64,000 bases of DNA. Source: Erigeron canadensis (lineage: Eukaryota > Streptophyta > Magnoliopsida > Asterales > Asteraceae). Each line of letters begins with the position of its first letter. The stretch's first letter is position 1. Under the pieces are notes generated by a model. The model worked only from the letters and a program-made list of their open reading frames with translations. It made no database searches and was not told where the DNA came from. The position numbers and the translations under genes are program-made. Of the stretch, positions 1 to 11,500 are shown piece by piece. The stretch is taken from positions 43,162,463-43,226,462 of the forward strand of contig NC_057766.1 of the NCBI RefSeq assembly GCF_010389155.1, given 5' to 3'.

Positions 1-74
1 ATACTTTTGTTAAATTGAGTCGTTCTAATAAAAGTATCAAATAGCTAATTATGGTGTTGCCTCTTCTAGTGTTA

Positions 75-2459
75 TTACCAACCATCCAACAAGTGTTGCT
101 TCTTTTCCATTTGTGATGAGACATCATCATAGGCCCATTTTGAGGGTGTTACCCAAACGAGACTGTCAACATATTGAACAACTTTGGTTGAGTTGGAAAA
201 TGGATACACACCCTCATAAAATGGACCCACGTCATTATCCTTATGACTTCTAAATTTGACACCCTTAAAATATCTAAATGTGGATGCTTCTGAATCGTAC
301 ATTGATAGATGACTACCATGTCCAAACAGGAACTGATTGTTTAAAGTGAATCCAACTGGAACAATATTATCACCATCATACTTTGATATTACATGGCGTT
401 TTGCCCAGGAAGTAGCCACCCCATAATTTTCCATCACCCACACCTCGCAATCACCACTGCCAGCACATGACATTACACAAAGCTTTTGGGATATGACTGC
501 CAGCTCATTCACCTTATAAACACAGTCATCTGGGAATGCTATCTCACTGAAAGTTTCATCACCCAAATTGAAGGCCACTATTGTTGGTAGATCATTAACA
601 CAACTACAAAGGTAATGAAGACGGCCATTATGTCCATCTACAAATACTTCATTCCTGGTGAAATTCGGTTGAACCTTTTGAACATGAGATGGAAAGCTTT
701 TGGTGATTGATTCCCAAGAACCCTTTCTAACACTGAAGACCTCCACTGGAAGCCAGTTGTATGTCATGTCATCATCGTCTAAATCGAAATAATATGTAAG
801 CTTGACAACTTTATAGTCATCCATATTGGGATCAAACCCGAAGCGGAGATCAACATGATAATCATTTTCATTGTCCAAACGAATAGTAAATGGTGGGAGA
901 TCTATTAAGGCTGAGAGAGAAGGGTTCCAAATCTGAACTTCTTTACCACAAAGGCATATTAAACCATTATACATATGGACTTTGACTGAATTAGTGAGTT
1001 GGACATCTGTTTGAGAGATTGTGTATTCTGTGAATGGTTTATATTTTTGATCAAAAAAGTCTTCGAACACCATAAGAATTTTACCATTGGTATCCTTGGA
1101 ACGATCGAGATGAGATTTAATAAAGGAGGGACGAGACAAGAGAGAATTCCAGGTTTTAGAAAGGGACCTCATCTGAGCAACTTGCCTGGCTGATAAGTGA
1201 ATGAATATGTTGCTTAATAATACATCGTCAGGGATGATCATCATCATATTTGTTGTTCCTACTAGTAAACAAGGCTTTTGCTTTTTTCGTGATGAAGATA
1301 TGCAGACATCATTATAGGTCCACTTTGAGGGAGTTACCCAAACGAGGCTTTCAACATATGGAACAACTTTGATTGAGTAGTCTAATGGATCCTCAGCGTC
1401 ATAACATCTGAATGTGGCACCCTTAAAACATCTAACTGTGGATGCTCCTAAATCGTACAGTGATAGATGAATACCATGTCTAAACAGGAACCGATTGTTT
1501 AAAGTGAATCCCACCGGAACCATAACATCAGCATTAGCATATTTTGGAATTACATGTCGTTTCGCCCAGGAAGTAGCCACCCCATAATTTTCCATCACCC
1601 ACACCTCGCAATCACCATTGGCAAGACATGACATTACACAAAGCTTTTTGGACAGAACTCCCAGCTCATTCACTCTATAAACACAATCATCTGGGAGTGC
1701 TATCTCGCTGAAAGTTTCGTCACCCAAATCAAAGGCCACTATTGTGGGTAGATCATTATTAGCACTTGTACAGAGGAAATGAAGACGACCGTCATGTCCA
1801 TCTTCAAAAACTTCATTCCTATTGAGCATCGTTTGAACCGTTCTAATATGGGATGGAAAGCTTTCGGCAATTGATTCCCTATAACCCTTTCTAAGACTGA
1901 ACACCTCAGTGGGAAGACATTTTATAGTCATGTCATCGTCTTGTAAATAATATCTAAGCATGAAAACTTTGTAGTCATTAGTTGTGGGATCAAAACCGAA
2001 GTGGAGAGAGAAATGACAATCATTGCCATTCTCCAAACGAAGAATAGTAGATGGTGGGAGAACTATTAAGGATGAGAGTGAAGGATTCCAAATCTTGACT
2101 CCTTCACCCGAAAGGCATATTAAACCATTAACAGAGCCAACAACAGAGCCATAAGGTGAGTTGGAGCTGCTACTCGTATGGACTACTTTGACTGAATTAG
2201 TGAGTTGGACATCATCCGTTTGAGAGGAGGTAATTGTGTGTTCAGTGAATGGTCTCTTCTCATAATAGACAGAGTCTTCGAACACCACAAGGATGTCATC
2301 CTTGCTATCCTTGGTCCGATCGAGATGGGATTTGATAAAAGAGGGGTCAGACAAGAGAGAATTCCAGGTTTTAGAAAGAGACCTCATCTTAGCAACTTGT
2401 CTGGCTGGTAATCGAATGAATATGTTGGTTAATAACACATCGTCAGGGATCATCACCAT
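75..2459 (-). CDS. Double F-box/FBA-type protein (two tandem copies fused in frame)
   Basis: Single open frame of 794 aa. F-box proteins are substrate receptors of SCF ubiquitin ligases. An F-box lies at residues ~3-45 (IPDDVLLTNIFIRLPARQVA), followed by an F-box-associated beta-propeller region ending in VWVTPSKW. At residue 405 the pattern restarts with MMMIIPDDVLLSNIF and a second, very similar F-box plus propeller region ending again in VWVTPSKW. A normal member is about 390-400 aa, so this is two genes' worth of protein without a stop between them. The linker VGTTN is translated from bases that match the leader just upstream of the first ATG (GAACAACAAATATG at both places). It resembles the CPR1/At3g06240-like F-box family. 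The start is the first ATG at 2459. Whether one fused protein is made, or the second copy is a separate transcript starting at 1247, cannot be told from the sequence. Confidence 0.85.
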   Translation of the reverse strand: MVMIPDDVLLTNIFIRLPARQVAKMRSLSKTWNSLLSDPSFIKSHLDRTKDSKDDILVVFEDSVYYEKRPFTEHTITSSQTDDVQLTNSVKVVHTSSSSNSPYGSVVGSVNGLICLSGEGVKIWNPSLSSLIVLPPSTILRLENGNDCHFSLHFGFDPTTNDYKVFMLRYYLQDDDMTIKCLPTEVFSLRKGYRESIAESFPSHIRTVQTMLNRNEVFEDGHDGRLHFLCTSANNDLPTIVAFDLGDETFSEIALPDDCVYRVNELGVLSKKLCVMSCLANGDCEVWVMENYGVATSWAKRHVIPKYANADVMVPVGFTLNNRFLFRHGIHLSLYDLGASTVRCFKGATFRCYDAEDPLDYSIKVVPYVESLVWVTPSKWTYNDVCISSSRKKQKPCLLVGTTNMMMIIPDDVLLSNIFIHLSARQVAQMRSLSKTWNSLLSRPSFIKSHLDRSKDTNGKILMVFEDFFDQKYKPFTEYTISQTDVQLTNSVKVHMYNGLICLCGKEVQIWNPSLSALIDLPPFTIRLDNENDYHVDLRFGFDPNMDDYKVVKLTYYFDLDDDDMTYNWLPVEVFSVRKGSWESITKSFPSHVQKVQPNFTRNEVFVDGHNGRLHYLCSCVNDLPTIVAFNLGDETFSEIAFPDDCVYKVNELAVISQKLCVMSCAGSGDCEVWVMENYGVATSWAKRHVISKYDGDNIVPVGFTLNNQFLFGHGSHLSMYDSEASTFRYFKGVKFRSHKDNDVGPFYEGVYPFSNSTKVVQYVDSLVWVTPSKWAYDDVSSQMEKKQHLLDGW

Positions 2460-2470
2460 ATTTGTTGTTC

Positions 2471-2613
2471 GCAGAAAACTTATAGTTAGCTAGCTTAAAT
2501 TCGAACGAATGAATTCGAACGAATAAGGTGGATAAACTACTCATAGCTGTTGCTTTGGGATGAAATTCGAACGATCTGTTAGCAGAAAACTTATAGTTAG
2601 CTAGCTTAAATTC
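2471..2613. repeat. 32-bp direct repeat in the leader/promoter of the F-box gene
   Basis: GCAGAAAACTTATAGTTAGC and the next 12 bases occur at 2471-2502 and again at 2582-2613, 111 bp apart. Between them the motif ATTCGAACGA also recurs. The first copy begins about 12 bp upstream of the start codon of the minus-strand F-box gene, so both probably lie in its leader or core promoter. Confidence 0.7.
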
Positions 2614-2992
2614 TTTTTCTTTTTTTTTTTCCCCTAATTAATTAGGAGCCAAACCCATAGAACAAACAATCTGGTAGGGCTGCATAAAATTAGTTTCAAG
2701 AAACATATCATCTATTGATCGTAAAGCTAATACAGTACCTCATTGATGTTTATTGATCATGAATATGGTAAAAATTAGTAAAAGCTAGTAAATAAAAATT
2801 CTCAATTTTCAAGAATTTTTGCGTTAACATATACGGTAAAAATCAGTAAAATTAGTTTCAAGAATGGCCATAGAGGCAAACCCATGATCACAAAAAAAAA
2901 AAACAAAAACTAGTAATTTTCAAGAAACTCGTATAAAGACAGAACCCATTACGCGTACCTAAATCCATCAGGCCTAATCGGCTGCATCCATT

Positions 2993-3478
2993 GTTTTTCC
3001 CAATGTTTTAAATACCGGTAAATACCGGCCGGTATTACCGATACCGGAGACCACGTTGGTATTTTAAGTCCGGTATTTTTCCGGTATTTTCAATATTCAA
3101 TATCGGCCGGTATTTCCGGTATTCCCGGTATTACCATACCGGTATTTCTGTGATTTTCAGAATATAAATTTTGATTTTTAAAAAAAATTATTTTTATAAT
3201 ATTTTAATGTTATTTTTTGTTATTTGTGAACTTTAAAACCTATATTTTGTTATAAAATACATATTTGGTATTAATTTTGAGTAAATTATAATTGCATTTT
3301 GACTTTTTTTTGTTAAATTGTAACAAGTTTTGTAGGATTTTTATGCAAAAAAAATATAATAAATTAAAAATAGTCGTACCGGCCGGTAATTCCGGTATTA
3401 CTGATAATACCGTAATACCGGAAAATTTTTCCACGCCGGTATAACTAAAATACCGGTTTTTAAAACATTGGTTTTTCC
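2993..3478. mobile_element. hAT-type MITE, 470 bp, with 8-bp target duplication
   Basis: The element spans 3001-3470. It begins CAATGTTTTAAATACCGG and ends with the inverted form (CCGGTTTTTAAAACATTG). It is flanked on both sides by the exact 8-mer GTTTTTCC (2993-3000 and 3471-3478), the target-site size typical of hAT transposons. The subterminal regions are packed with many copies of CCGGTATT and its inverse, which in hAT elements are usual transposase-binding repeats. No transposase is encoded, so it is non-autonomous. Confidence 0.88.
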
Positions 3479-3727
3479 ATCTGATTTCATCATCCATAGC
3501 GTTGGCACCGTTCATCGTGAATTTCGAAAGGGTTTCTTTCTGAGTTTTTTATTATTATTATTATTGTGTGTATGCTAAAAAAAATAACATAATTGTACGT
3601 GAATAAAATATTCTAACGGTAAACTTAGAAAGTTGATCTTTAAGTAATTTTATTGTGACTGAATTCGTTGCAGTTTTCTAAAAATAAAAATGTAGAGCAA
3701 AATTAGAGTAAATTACAATTATATTAA

Positions 3728-3965
3728 AGGGTTCCTCTCTAGAAGGTTGGATCAAGTGATTAACATCATTTCCTCAAGGTCATGGGTTTTATCCTCATCC
3801 CTTGCAAGGCCGGAGGTCATTTTCTATCTTTAGATAGAACTTGGAAGCAGCCTCTTTACACTGTCGTGGTAGAGGTAAAGTTGTCTACATCTTAACCTCC
3901 CCCATACACCGTCGAGGTATTGGGACTCAATAACCGTGAAAGACGGCATTGGGCGTTACTTCTTT
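3728..3965 (+). mobile_element. tRNA-derived SINE, Au-like
   Basis: Near the 5' end, GGTTGGATCAAGTGATTAAC resembles a pol III A box and GGTCATGGGTTTTATCC a B box. The body contains GCAGCCTC..., GGTAGAGGTAAAGTTG and CATCTTAACCTCCCCCATAC, as in the widely distributed plant Au SINE family. I did not find a clear target duplication or a TTG tail, so the copy is probably old and the ends are approximate. Confidence 0.55.
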
Positions 3966-3970
3966 ACTTT

Positions 3971-6900
3971 TTTCTCTAGGTTTTGTAAGTTACTGTTTTG
4001 GTAAAAAAAAATTACCACGTTACAATTTTGGTCCAAACGACTAATGAACGTTCGTGACCCACGCATGATGGGTATTTAATCTTTTACTATACACTTGTAA
4101 TTGAATCCAAACTTTTTTAATTCTCTCCAAAAAATTTTCTAACTTTTTTCATTTTCTCAACTTTCATCAAATCCATGATCACGAATGTTACATAGAATTT
4201 GTATATCAGCGGAGAGAAACAATTCACAATCCAAATCCGTCTACTTTCATTACATTCGCATATTTATACACATTAAGAGGTTGGAACCGTCTTCTAACAA
4301 CATTTCTGGCCTAAACTCATAACCGACCTAAAATATTACATTTTTACCCTTTGAATTTTTAACAATTGTTAGCTAATAAACCACATATACATTTATTTGT
4401 AGGAACACCATTCAAGAAACAACATTTTATTAATAAACAAATTTGAATTCCAACAAGATATTACAAATAAGGTAACAATTAACTAAACAATACAAGAAAA
4501 GTAAATGAAACAAAAACATAAAAAGAAGGAAGAAGACATAAACGGGCTGAGGGTCCTGTTAAATAAAGGTCCTTTAAAACTGATTTCGGGCAACCCAAGT
4601 GAACCCGTCAGTTTCTTAGGGTACAACGGTCGAAGCCTGAGCCATAATCGAGTATAATCGAGTGCAAAGTGCACCACTAAAACGTCACATTACGCCTCAT
4701 CGCCAACGACCTCGGTCCCGGTCTCAGGCACCGGCCCACTTGGGGTGTAGCCCCTTATAAGGAATTATTATTCCTCCAACACTCCTTCTTATAAACACAC
4801 TTAATGTTTATACTTTTACCAATCTCGGACAAACCCATATTAGTTAAACACGCTTTCAACTTCATTTTTAACATATCTAGTGTCGGCTTAAACTTTTTGG
4901 TGGCCTTAAACGAGATTAATTTTGGAGGCCTCGTTGATAATATACAAATTAAAGTAAACAAATAAAGCAGAAAGAACATGGTAATTCATCTTATCTATCT
5001 AGGTTGTTATGTGAAAAGAAAGCAAAATATATATATATATATATATATGAGAAAGTCTTTCATATGATCATGATTTAATCACTAACTCGTTATTGTAAAT
5101 CTTTTTTTGAGAGAAAAAATTGGCTATCAGACTTTCAAAATTGTTAACCGGTTGTTTTTTTACCTTTTTTTCATGAGGGTTGTAACTTCAGTCATGAGTC
5201 ATGAAGTTTATTGTTTTCCTATTTGTTATTTTGACGGTCTTGTTACCCTTATATAGTAATAATATCTAACCCAAAAGTTTAAAGTATAAAATATTAAACT
5301 CAAAATATAAAAACTAGAGGCCTTTGTATTTTGGGGGCCTTAGGCCCATGCCTAACCCATACATATGATGAAATATATCTATTCACTTGAATATTTTATG
5401 TTATATCAAATAATAATTATACATAAAATTTCCAACATTATTCACTTTTATTGACACAATTAATTACTTTTCTTATGTAACAAATTGTTTGTCCTTAAAC
5501 ACTGAAATATGAAAATCTACACTTGAAATCATATCAAATCTCCCAAGAGGCTTCTGAAATACACCAAGACTTGCAGAGAAGAATTAGAACCTCTCTTCAC
5601 CATTTGCTTGCTTATCATAGCCCATGATGAAGGGAGCCGAAGATGATCAATCAAAAAAACCGAACTTTGCAAAAAGATCGCAATGATAGAAGACGAACAT
5701 GATCAATAAGAGAATCCCAACTTTACATAAGAGAGGGTCATATGTATTACGGTATCCAAAATCTCTTCTCCATTTGTTTGCTTTTGGACGTTTTTATTAA
5801 ATTTTACACTTTGGAGCACAGTTACATGTTAGACCCAATTGACCCGTTCTGTTTCAAGTTACCATGACTCGGTGATTTAAGCCTTCAAAGTCTTAGCATA
5901 TGAATTCAAATCAAAAGAATCCATCTTTCACAGTTCCACCAGGTAAATAAAACTTTCGACTAGAAAACTTATAAATATACTGTATCTTTGTATGTAACAA
6001 TTGGGTTGGGTTCATGCAACAAGTCAGAATGAGCATGCAAAAATGCCTTCCTCTTGTATGTGTATTGCAAATCTTCATGCACCCAATTTGACATGTTGTT
6101 AAGTTTTGAATTGTATTGGTGATGACGTGATTTAGGATTTTTACACTCACAGTCTCATTAGCAATCAAACAACGATCCAATTTGATTTGGACTAATAATA
6201 GCGGATATCACCCTAGCTAGCTAAACACACAGTCAAAATCTTTTCTTATTATTATGTTTCACTTTATCATGTGGGTGTGTAGTACACTTTGACTGTATTC
6301 GATAAAAAAAAAAAAAAAAGGAGAAAGAACAAATGGGAAAAAGGGGATATCTTTTATTTTTCATTCCTATCGAAGGCGTTATTTTCATTTTATTGAGATT
6401 ACAAAATGGATGTCAAACCTAAATATCTAAGCATATACACCCATTCCCATTTTCCCTCAAAAACCATACCCATCATTATTCCAAACTTAAAACCAAACAC
6501 TCCCTAATATATTGAAGTTTATCGTAAAACTTTATGATATTAGTTCTGGCAAGAAATTGGGTCCCTATATATACCAAAGAAAGCAAATGTTGGCTTAGGT
6601 TTAAAGGCATTTAATTTCGTTGGTACCTCGTAACTACAAAATTGAATTATCATCTTCTTCTTTAACATTTTTATCTTCAATTATTATGGAATTTCTTCCT
6701 TGTTTCTTGTATACTAATATCTAGATAACATAAACTAAAAAAATTTATATCCAAACAGAACATGTTTACTAAGAAATATTCATGCTGTGGACATATAATT
6801 ATTAGAAACCAAAAAATGTAACTGAAATCTTTATAAAACATGTAGATTGTTTGTATGTGAACAAAAAAACACAAACATGTGTGACAAAAGTTACTTTGCA

Positions 6901-9284
6901 AGTCAGATAATGATTAGACCAACCTAATTTATATGTCTAAATATCAATCTAACTATATGATGATGACATGTCGAAAAATTAAGAGATAAAATCAAGTTAA
7001 GAAACTTAATGGATTCCTCGTGCTTAATTTTTAAGATTTTAAGTTGTTTTTTATGCATATGAATTAAGGTGATTAGTTATTTTTTAAAATTTAAATAATA
7101 AAAAATAGTGATATCAAATAAATATTGTAGTAGAAACAAAGAGAAAAAAAATATGTAGGGGGGAGTAAGAACTATAAGAACTAGAAAGACAAACGCACAT
7201 TCCCTCAAAAAAGTAATTTGTCCACAAGTATATTTGGGTGAGAACAAAATGGGCTGAATTGGGCCCACGTGGAACTGGTCGAGTTATACGCAAGATTACG
7301 ACCCCGGTTCGTCCATCCCTATCATTACAGCGTTATTTAGACCCATTGCAAACTATAGCTACTACATGCTTCCCCACCTTATTTGTTACTACTTCTTTTC
7401 CGTTAATAAATTCCACATGCCAACTCTATCTATGAATATTTATTATGATCTATGATAGCACATTATTAAAGCACTCTAACTTTTTTCACTCTTGTGGTAC
7501 AATAGTAGTTGATAATAGATAGCAAAAATATTGGTTTCAAGTATGGAAGTATGGAACCAAACACTACACATAGTATTACGATCGAGTACATTATTAATTG
7601 AGAATATAAAGGTACGAGTCATTAGAATATATCGTGTTTAAGGTGGGAGAGGCTCTCAGGCCTCAGCTCCTTCTCTGCTGCGAATCTAAATAGTGAGATA
7701 AAAATGCACGTTGTATAGAGAAGCCGATATATAAAAATTAAAATGCAAAGCAAACATTAAAATCGTGGTCTCTCCTAAAACCGTCACCGATGAAATGTGT
7801 TTCATACCCACTGAATCACTTCAATTCATTACACATTATAAAATTAGGGATGGGTCTTTGACTTATACCGACCAGGTCCAAATTAAGATTATAAACTTGT
7901 TTTTGGAGCCTCTTATAAGTTGCCGCCTCTCTTTAATATATTGGCGAAGAACACCACGTTCATTACTTCCTATATATAGGCAAAATCACCAACAATTTTG
8001 CTTGACGCCCGCCACATATTGCTCCACCAAAGCAGAATCCAGTTATAGTTGCATCACCTTAGCCACGTGCCTATCACATGCTCATTTACTTTCATTAACT
8101 GTGTGTAAAACTAACGAGTATAAAAAAGAAAGAAAAAAAAAAGAGCCTTCATCTCATAAATAGGATTGTCTGCTCCCACCATACTTGTTTATCTACGTGT
8201 GCACCCACTGCCAAATACTAATTACAATGCCTTCTAAAAACTTTTGATAAACTGACTTGTGTCAGTTGTAAAGCAGATTCTCACTCTGTCGGTTGCTCTT
8301 GGCAACCGGTTTACCCCAGTCAACACGCCATTCTATATCCCCTCAGGTGCACTACACCACGTGTCATATATGACACTTTTATCGCCTTTCAAAACCAAAA
8401 AAAATTGTAACACTTTTATCACGCTACATATATAAATATTAGTTATGTTTATGTCACATATTTAGTTACACGCTTTTGTCGAATGTTTATTTTGATAGCA
8501 CTTCCTTTATCTTTAGACTTTAAGTGAAAGCTAGTTACTAGTATATATATAATTATATATGACTGTTTGTGTTATTTTGACAAACTTGAATATCTTATTG
8601 TGGTTATTGTTGTTTATGTGAGTATGTCACATACCTGCACATAAATAGGTCAACTAATAAGTAACAACGCACAATTTATAATTACTCGATCAATATAATG
8701 CATGGATCATTAAAACTAGCAAAAATAGAAGAAATAACAAAAGTTTGTCCTAGCTCACTGTTCTAACAAGTCATAAGAATTATGCAGAACGTATTCTTTT
8801 ATAATTACTATAGAAATAGTAGTTAGCTCGACAATAAATATTTTATATTGAAACAATTTGAGAAAAGTTTTTAAAAGTTGGATACTTCTTAACTGTTGAT
8901 ATTTTTATAATTAACAGCTCGATTATCATGAAGTATTCATCGTATGTTGTCGAAAACCAGATCCAGTGAAGTCACCTAACAATAATGAAAACTAAATACG
9001 CGGGAGATCTACAAAGTTACAAAGTGTTTTGTTTTGTTATACTTTTCTATGTCTACATATAAAAAACAGTTTAATCTTGGTTATAATTTATGAAAATAAA
9101 ACAAATGGACAGAATATCAATAACAATTAGTCATATTAAATTATAGCAAGTATATTATCAATATGGATTGGTATATAGTGGAGTCTGGTTCCTGATGTGA
9201 GCAAAATACTTTCAGAAATGGAGACAAGGTTTTTTCATAATGAGTTTCCTCTGGAATTAGAGTTGGATATATGAAGAGGCCTGC
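3971..9284. other. Gene-free AT-rich interval
   Basis: No open frame here has recognisable protein similarity. The block 4545-4750 is clearly more GC-rich than its surroundings and may be an unrecognised repeat. An (AT)n tract lies at 5027-5049. Around 5310-5350 there is a GGCCTTAGGCCCATGCC stretch of the kind often found in decayed hAT elements. The rest looks like unconstrained intergenic DNA. Confidence 0.5.
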
Positions 9285-10785
9285 CGCCACTACAACAAAT
9301 TTGTTGTTTGTAAGCACCTTTTCTACACACTCTTTAAAAATGCGTAAAATTTTGTTAAGTTGTTCGCACTTAAATATGTGTACAAATAGTCTACATTAAA
9401 AAGTACGAAAAAAGTTAAAAGTTTCACATTTAAAAATGTGAAGAAAAATGTTTACACACTAATATGTGTGTACAATATTAGATATGTACACGTTTTTAAA
9501 TGTAATAATCATTTCTTTCGCGAGTGATTTTTTCGCACTTCAAAATCTGTAACATCCCCAACTTTTCAAGATTGACTTATTGACTTGACCGTTAGTCAAC
9601 GTTAAGTTTCGTCAAGTTTATATGCCTTAATTGGTTTATGTGTGATGAAGGTTCTATAGGTGTAAGGCTTTAATGCCTTAATGGTTGATGTGAATAAGTG
9701 TTTAAAGGTATAGTTTAATGCCTTTAGAGGTGCTAAAAGTGTTGGATGCGTTGTAAGTATTCCCAACATGTGATTTTAGCCTAAAATGAACCATACGGAA
9801 GTCTAGGGACTAATTTTGACATATGTGAAAAGTTAAAAACGTGATTAGGGATTTCTAATCAGTTCATTAGCCCTAAAATCTGATTCATCATTCTTCTTGG
9901 AGCCCTAGAACCGCCCCTTTGTCTCTTGAGCAATTCTAGAGAGTTTCTTGCGATTTCGGGTTGAATCGGAGTGATTAACCGCTTGTAGATCGAATCTATA
10001 ATCATCTTTAAGGTAAAGATGGTAATTCCTACTGGTTTTTGGTAATGTTCATCTATTCCATTCGTTCATATATGGTCTTCATTGATTGAATACGTTTTAT
10101 TGATAGAATCGGTGATTTCGGGTGAATCGGCGATTATTATAGCAATCATTTGGTATAGTGAGATTTACTACAGGTATGAAATCATTGTTAATGTAATTTT
10201 GATGTTTCAATAGAAGCAAAGTAGGGTTCATATCTGGTCTTAAGGTGTGATTCGGATTCAATTGCGTTTGTGAGCCGAATTAGGTCAAAACGGGTGTCAA
10301 ATCAATCGTCGGATGTGCTTATTGAATCCATGAATCAATATATGATTTCATAGTGTCAAATGATTTATATTTTGGTATATATGAACTGTAGAGGTCGTGG
10401 GGATCAACCATGTATGTTTGATGATCGAAATTGCTTTCAAAACGATAAGGATTTCAAGGCCTGATTCTGTTGTCATATTGCAAAAATCATATCTTTTTTA
10501 TATGAATGAGATAAGAGATGAATCTTATATTTTTTAAAAGGTCTATGTGTCCCCTAAATTCGATATGAACAAAGTTTCCTGTGATTTTGCCCAGAGATAT
10601 GCGAAAAATGTCGATTTCCAGAAGTGGTCAGGTTTCGGACGAATTCTGCAGACCTGTCTTGCAAACGTCATAAATCATTCATTTGGAAAACTTCAAGAGT
10701 CAAACTTTATATCCATGGATAGGTCTTTGAATTTCCTGCATTTCATAAGAACTAAGTTTTCTACCATTTGGTCGTCTTGTATGCC

Positions 10786-11010
10786 AAAAGTAGTCTACAA
10801 AACTGAATACAGTCAAAAGACGAAAGTAGTCTACAGAATACGAAAGTAGTCTACAGAATATGAAAGTAGTCTACAAAAAGAGTCAAGTAGTCTACAAGTG
10901 TGTCAGGTAGTCTACAGATGGCAAAAGTAGTCTACAAAAGAGTATAGTAGTCTACAAAGGATTTAACAAGTCAGAAATAGACTAGTAGTCTACAAATAGA
11001 GGAAGTAGTC
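10786..11010. repeat. Iterated GTAGTCTAC array
   Basis: About ten copies of AGTAGTCTACA(A/G) occur at irregular spacings of roughly 19-40 bp between 10,786 and 11,010. The 9-mer core GTAGTCTAC is a near-palindrome (GTAG-T-CTAC). The bases between copies differ, so only the core is conserved, unlike a simple minisatellite. Confidence 0.75.
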
Positions 11011-11312
11011 AACAAAGACAATTATTTGACATATATATATATATAGATGTAGGTCGTATAGCCTCGTTTACACTCGTTGATTTGTCCTATGTTTGTTATA
11101 GGTAGTCGGGAATACTTGATTGCCCGGTAACTTTAGTTATCGTTTGCGTACGCTTCTACGAGGTAAGATACACTACTTTGACACGCTGAGGGTTCAACAT
11201 AAATATGGTTTTCATACAATAACTTCCCTAATAATAACTTGTTTGCTTATGAGTATTCGGGTTATACGGGAGGTGATATGGGCTATCTACATGACTATTG
11301 AGGCCTGAAATG

Positions 11313-11500
11313 TAGTCCCTATGATATGAAATGTAACGATATGTTATGCAATGATATGATATGTAATGATATGCTATGAAATGTTATGCAATGATACGAT
11401 ATATAATGATATGCTATGAAATGTTATGCATTGATATGAGATGTGATGATATGAAATGAAATGCTATGAAATGTGATGTATGATGATGATATGTGAAATG
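11313..11500. repeat. ATGATATG/ATGAAATG-rich degenerate tandem repeat
   Basis: Around 190 bp are made of variants of ATGATATG, CTATGAAATG and TTATGCA in irregular tandem order, inside the insertion at 9548-12495. No coding potential. Confidence 0.7.

Noticed and set aside
7765..8163. 132-codon plus-strand open frame
   Set aside because: Starts with GTG, contains a TATA-like stretch and low-complexity tail, and shows no recognisable domain; likely chance.
10547..10849. 100-codon open frame inside the CACTA insertion
   Set aside because: GTG start, no recognised similarity, and its end runs into the GTAGTCTAC repeat array.
10786..11010. CRISPR-like repeat-spacer array
   Set aside because: Plant nuclear DNA, a 9-bp core and irregular spacers; no relation to CRISPR.
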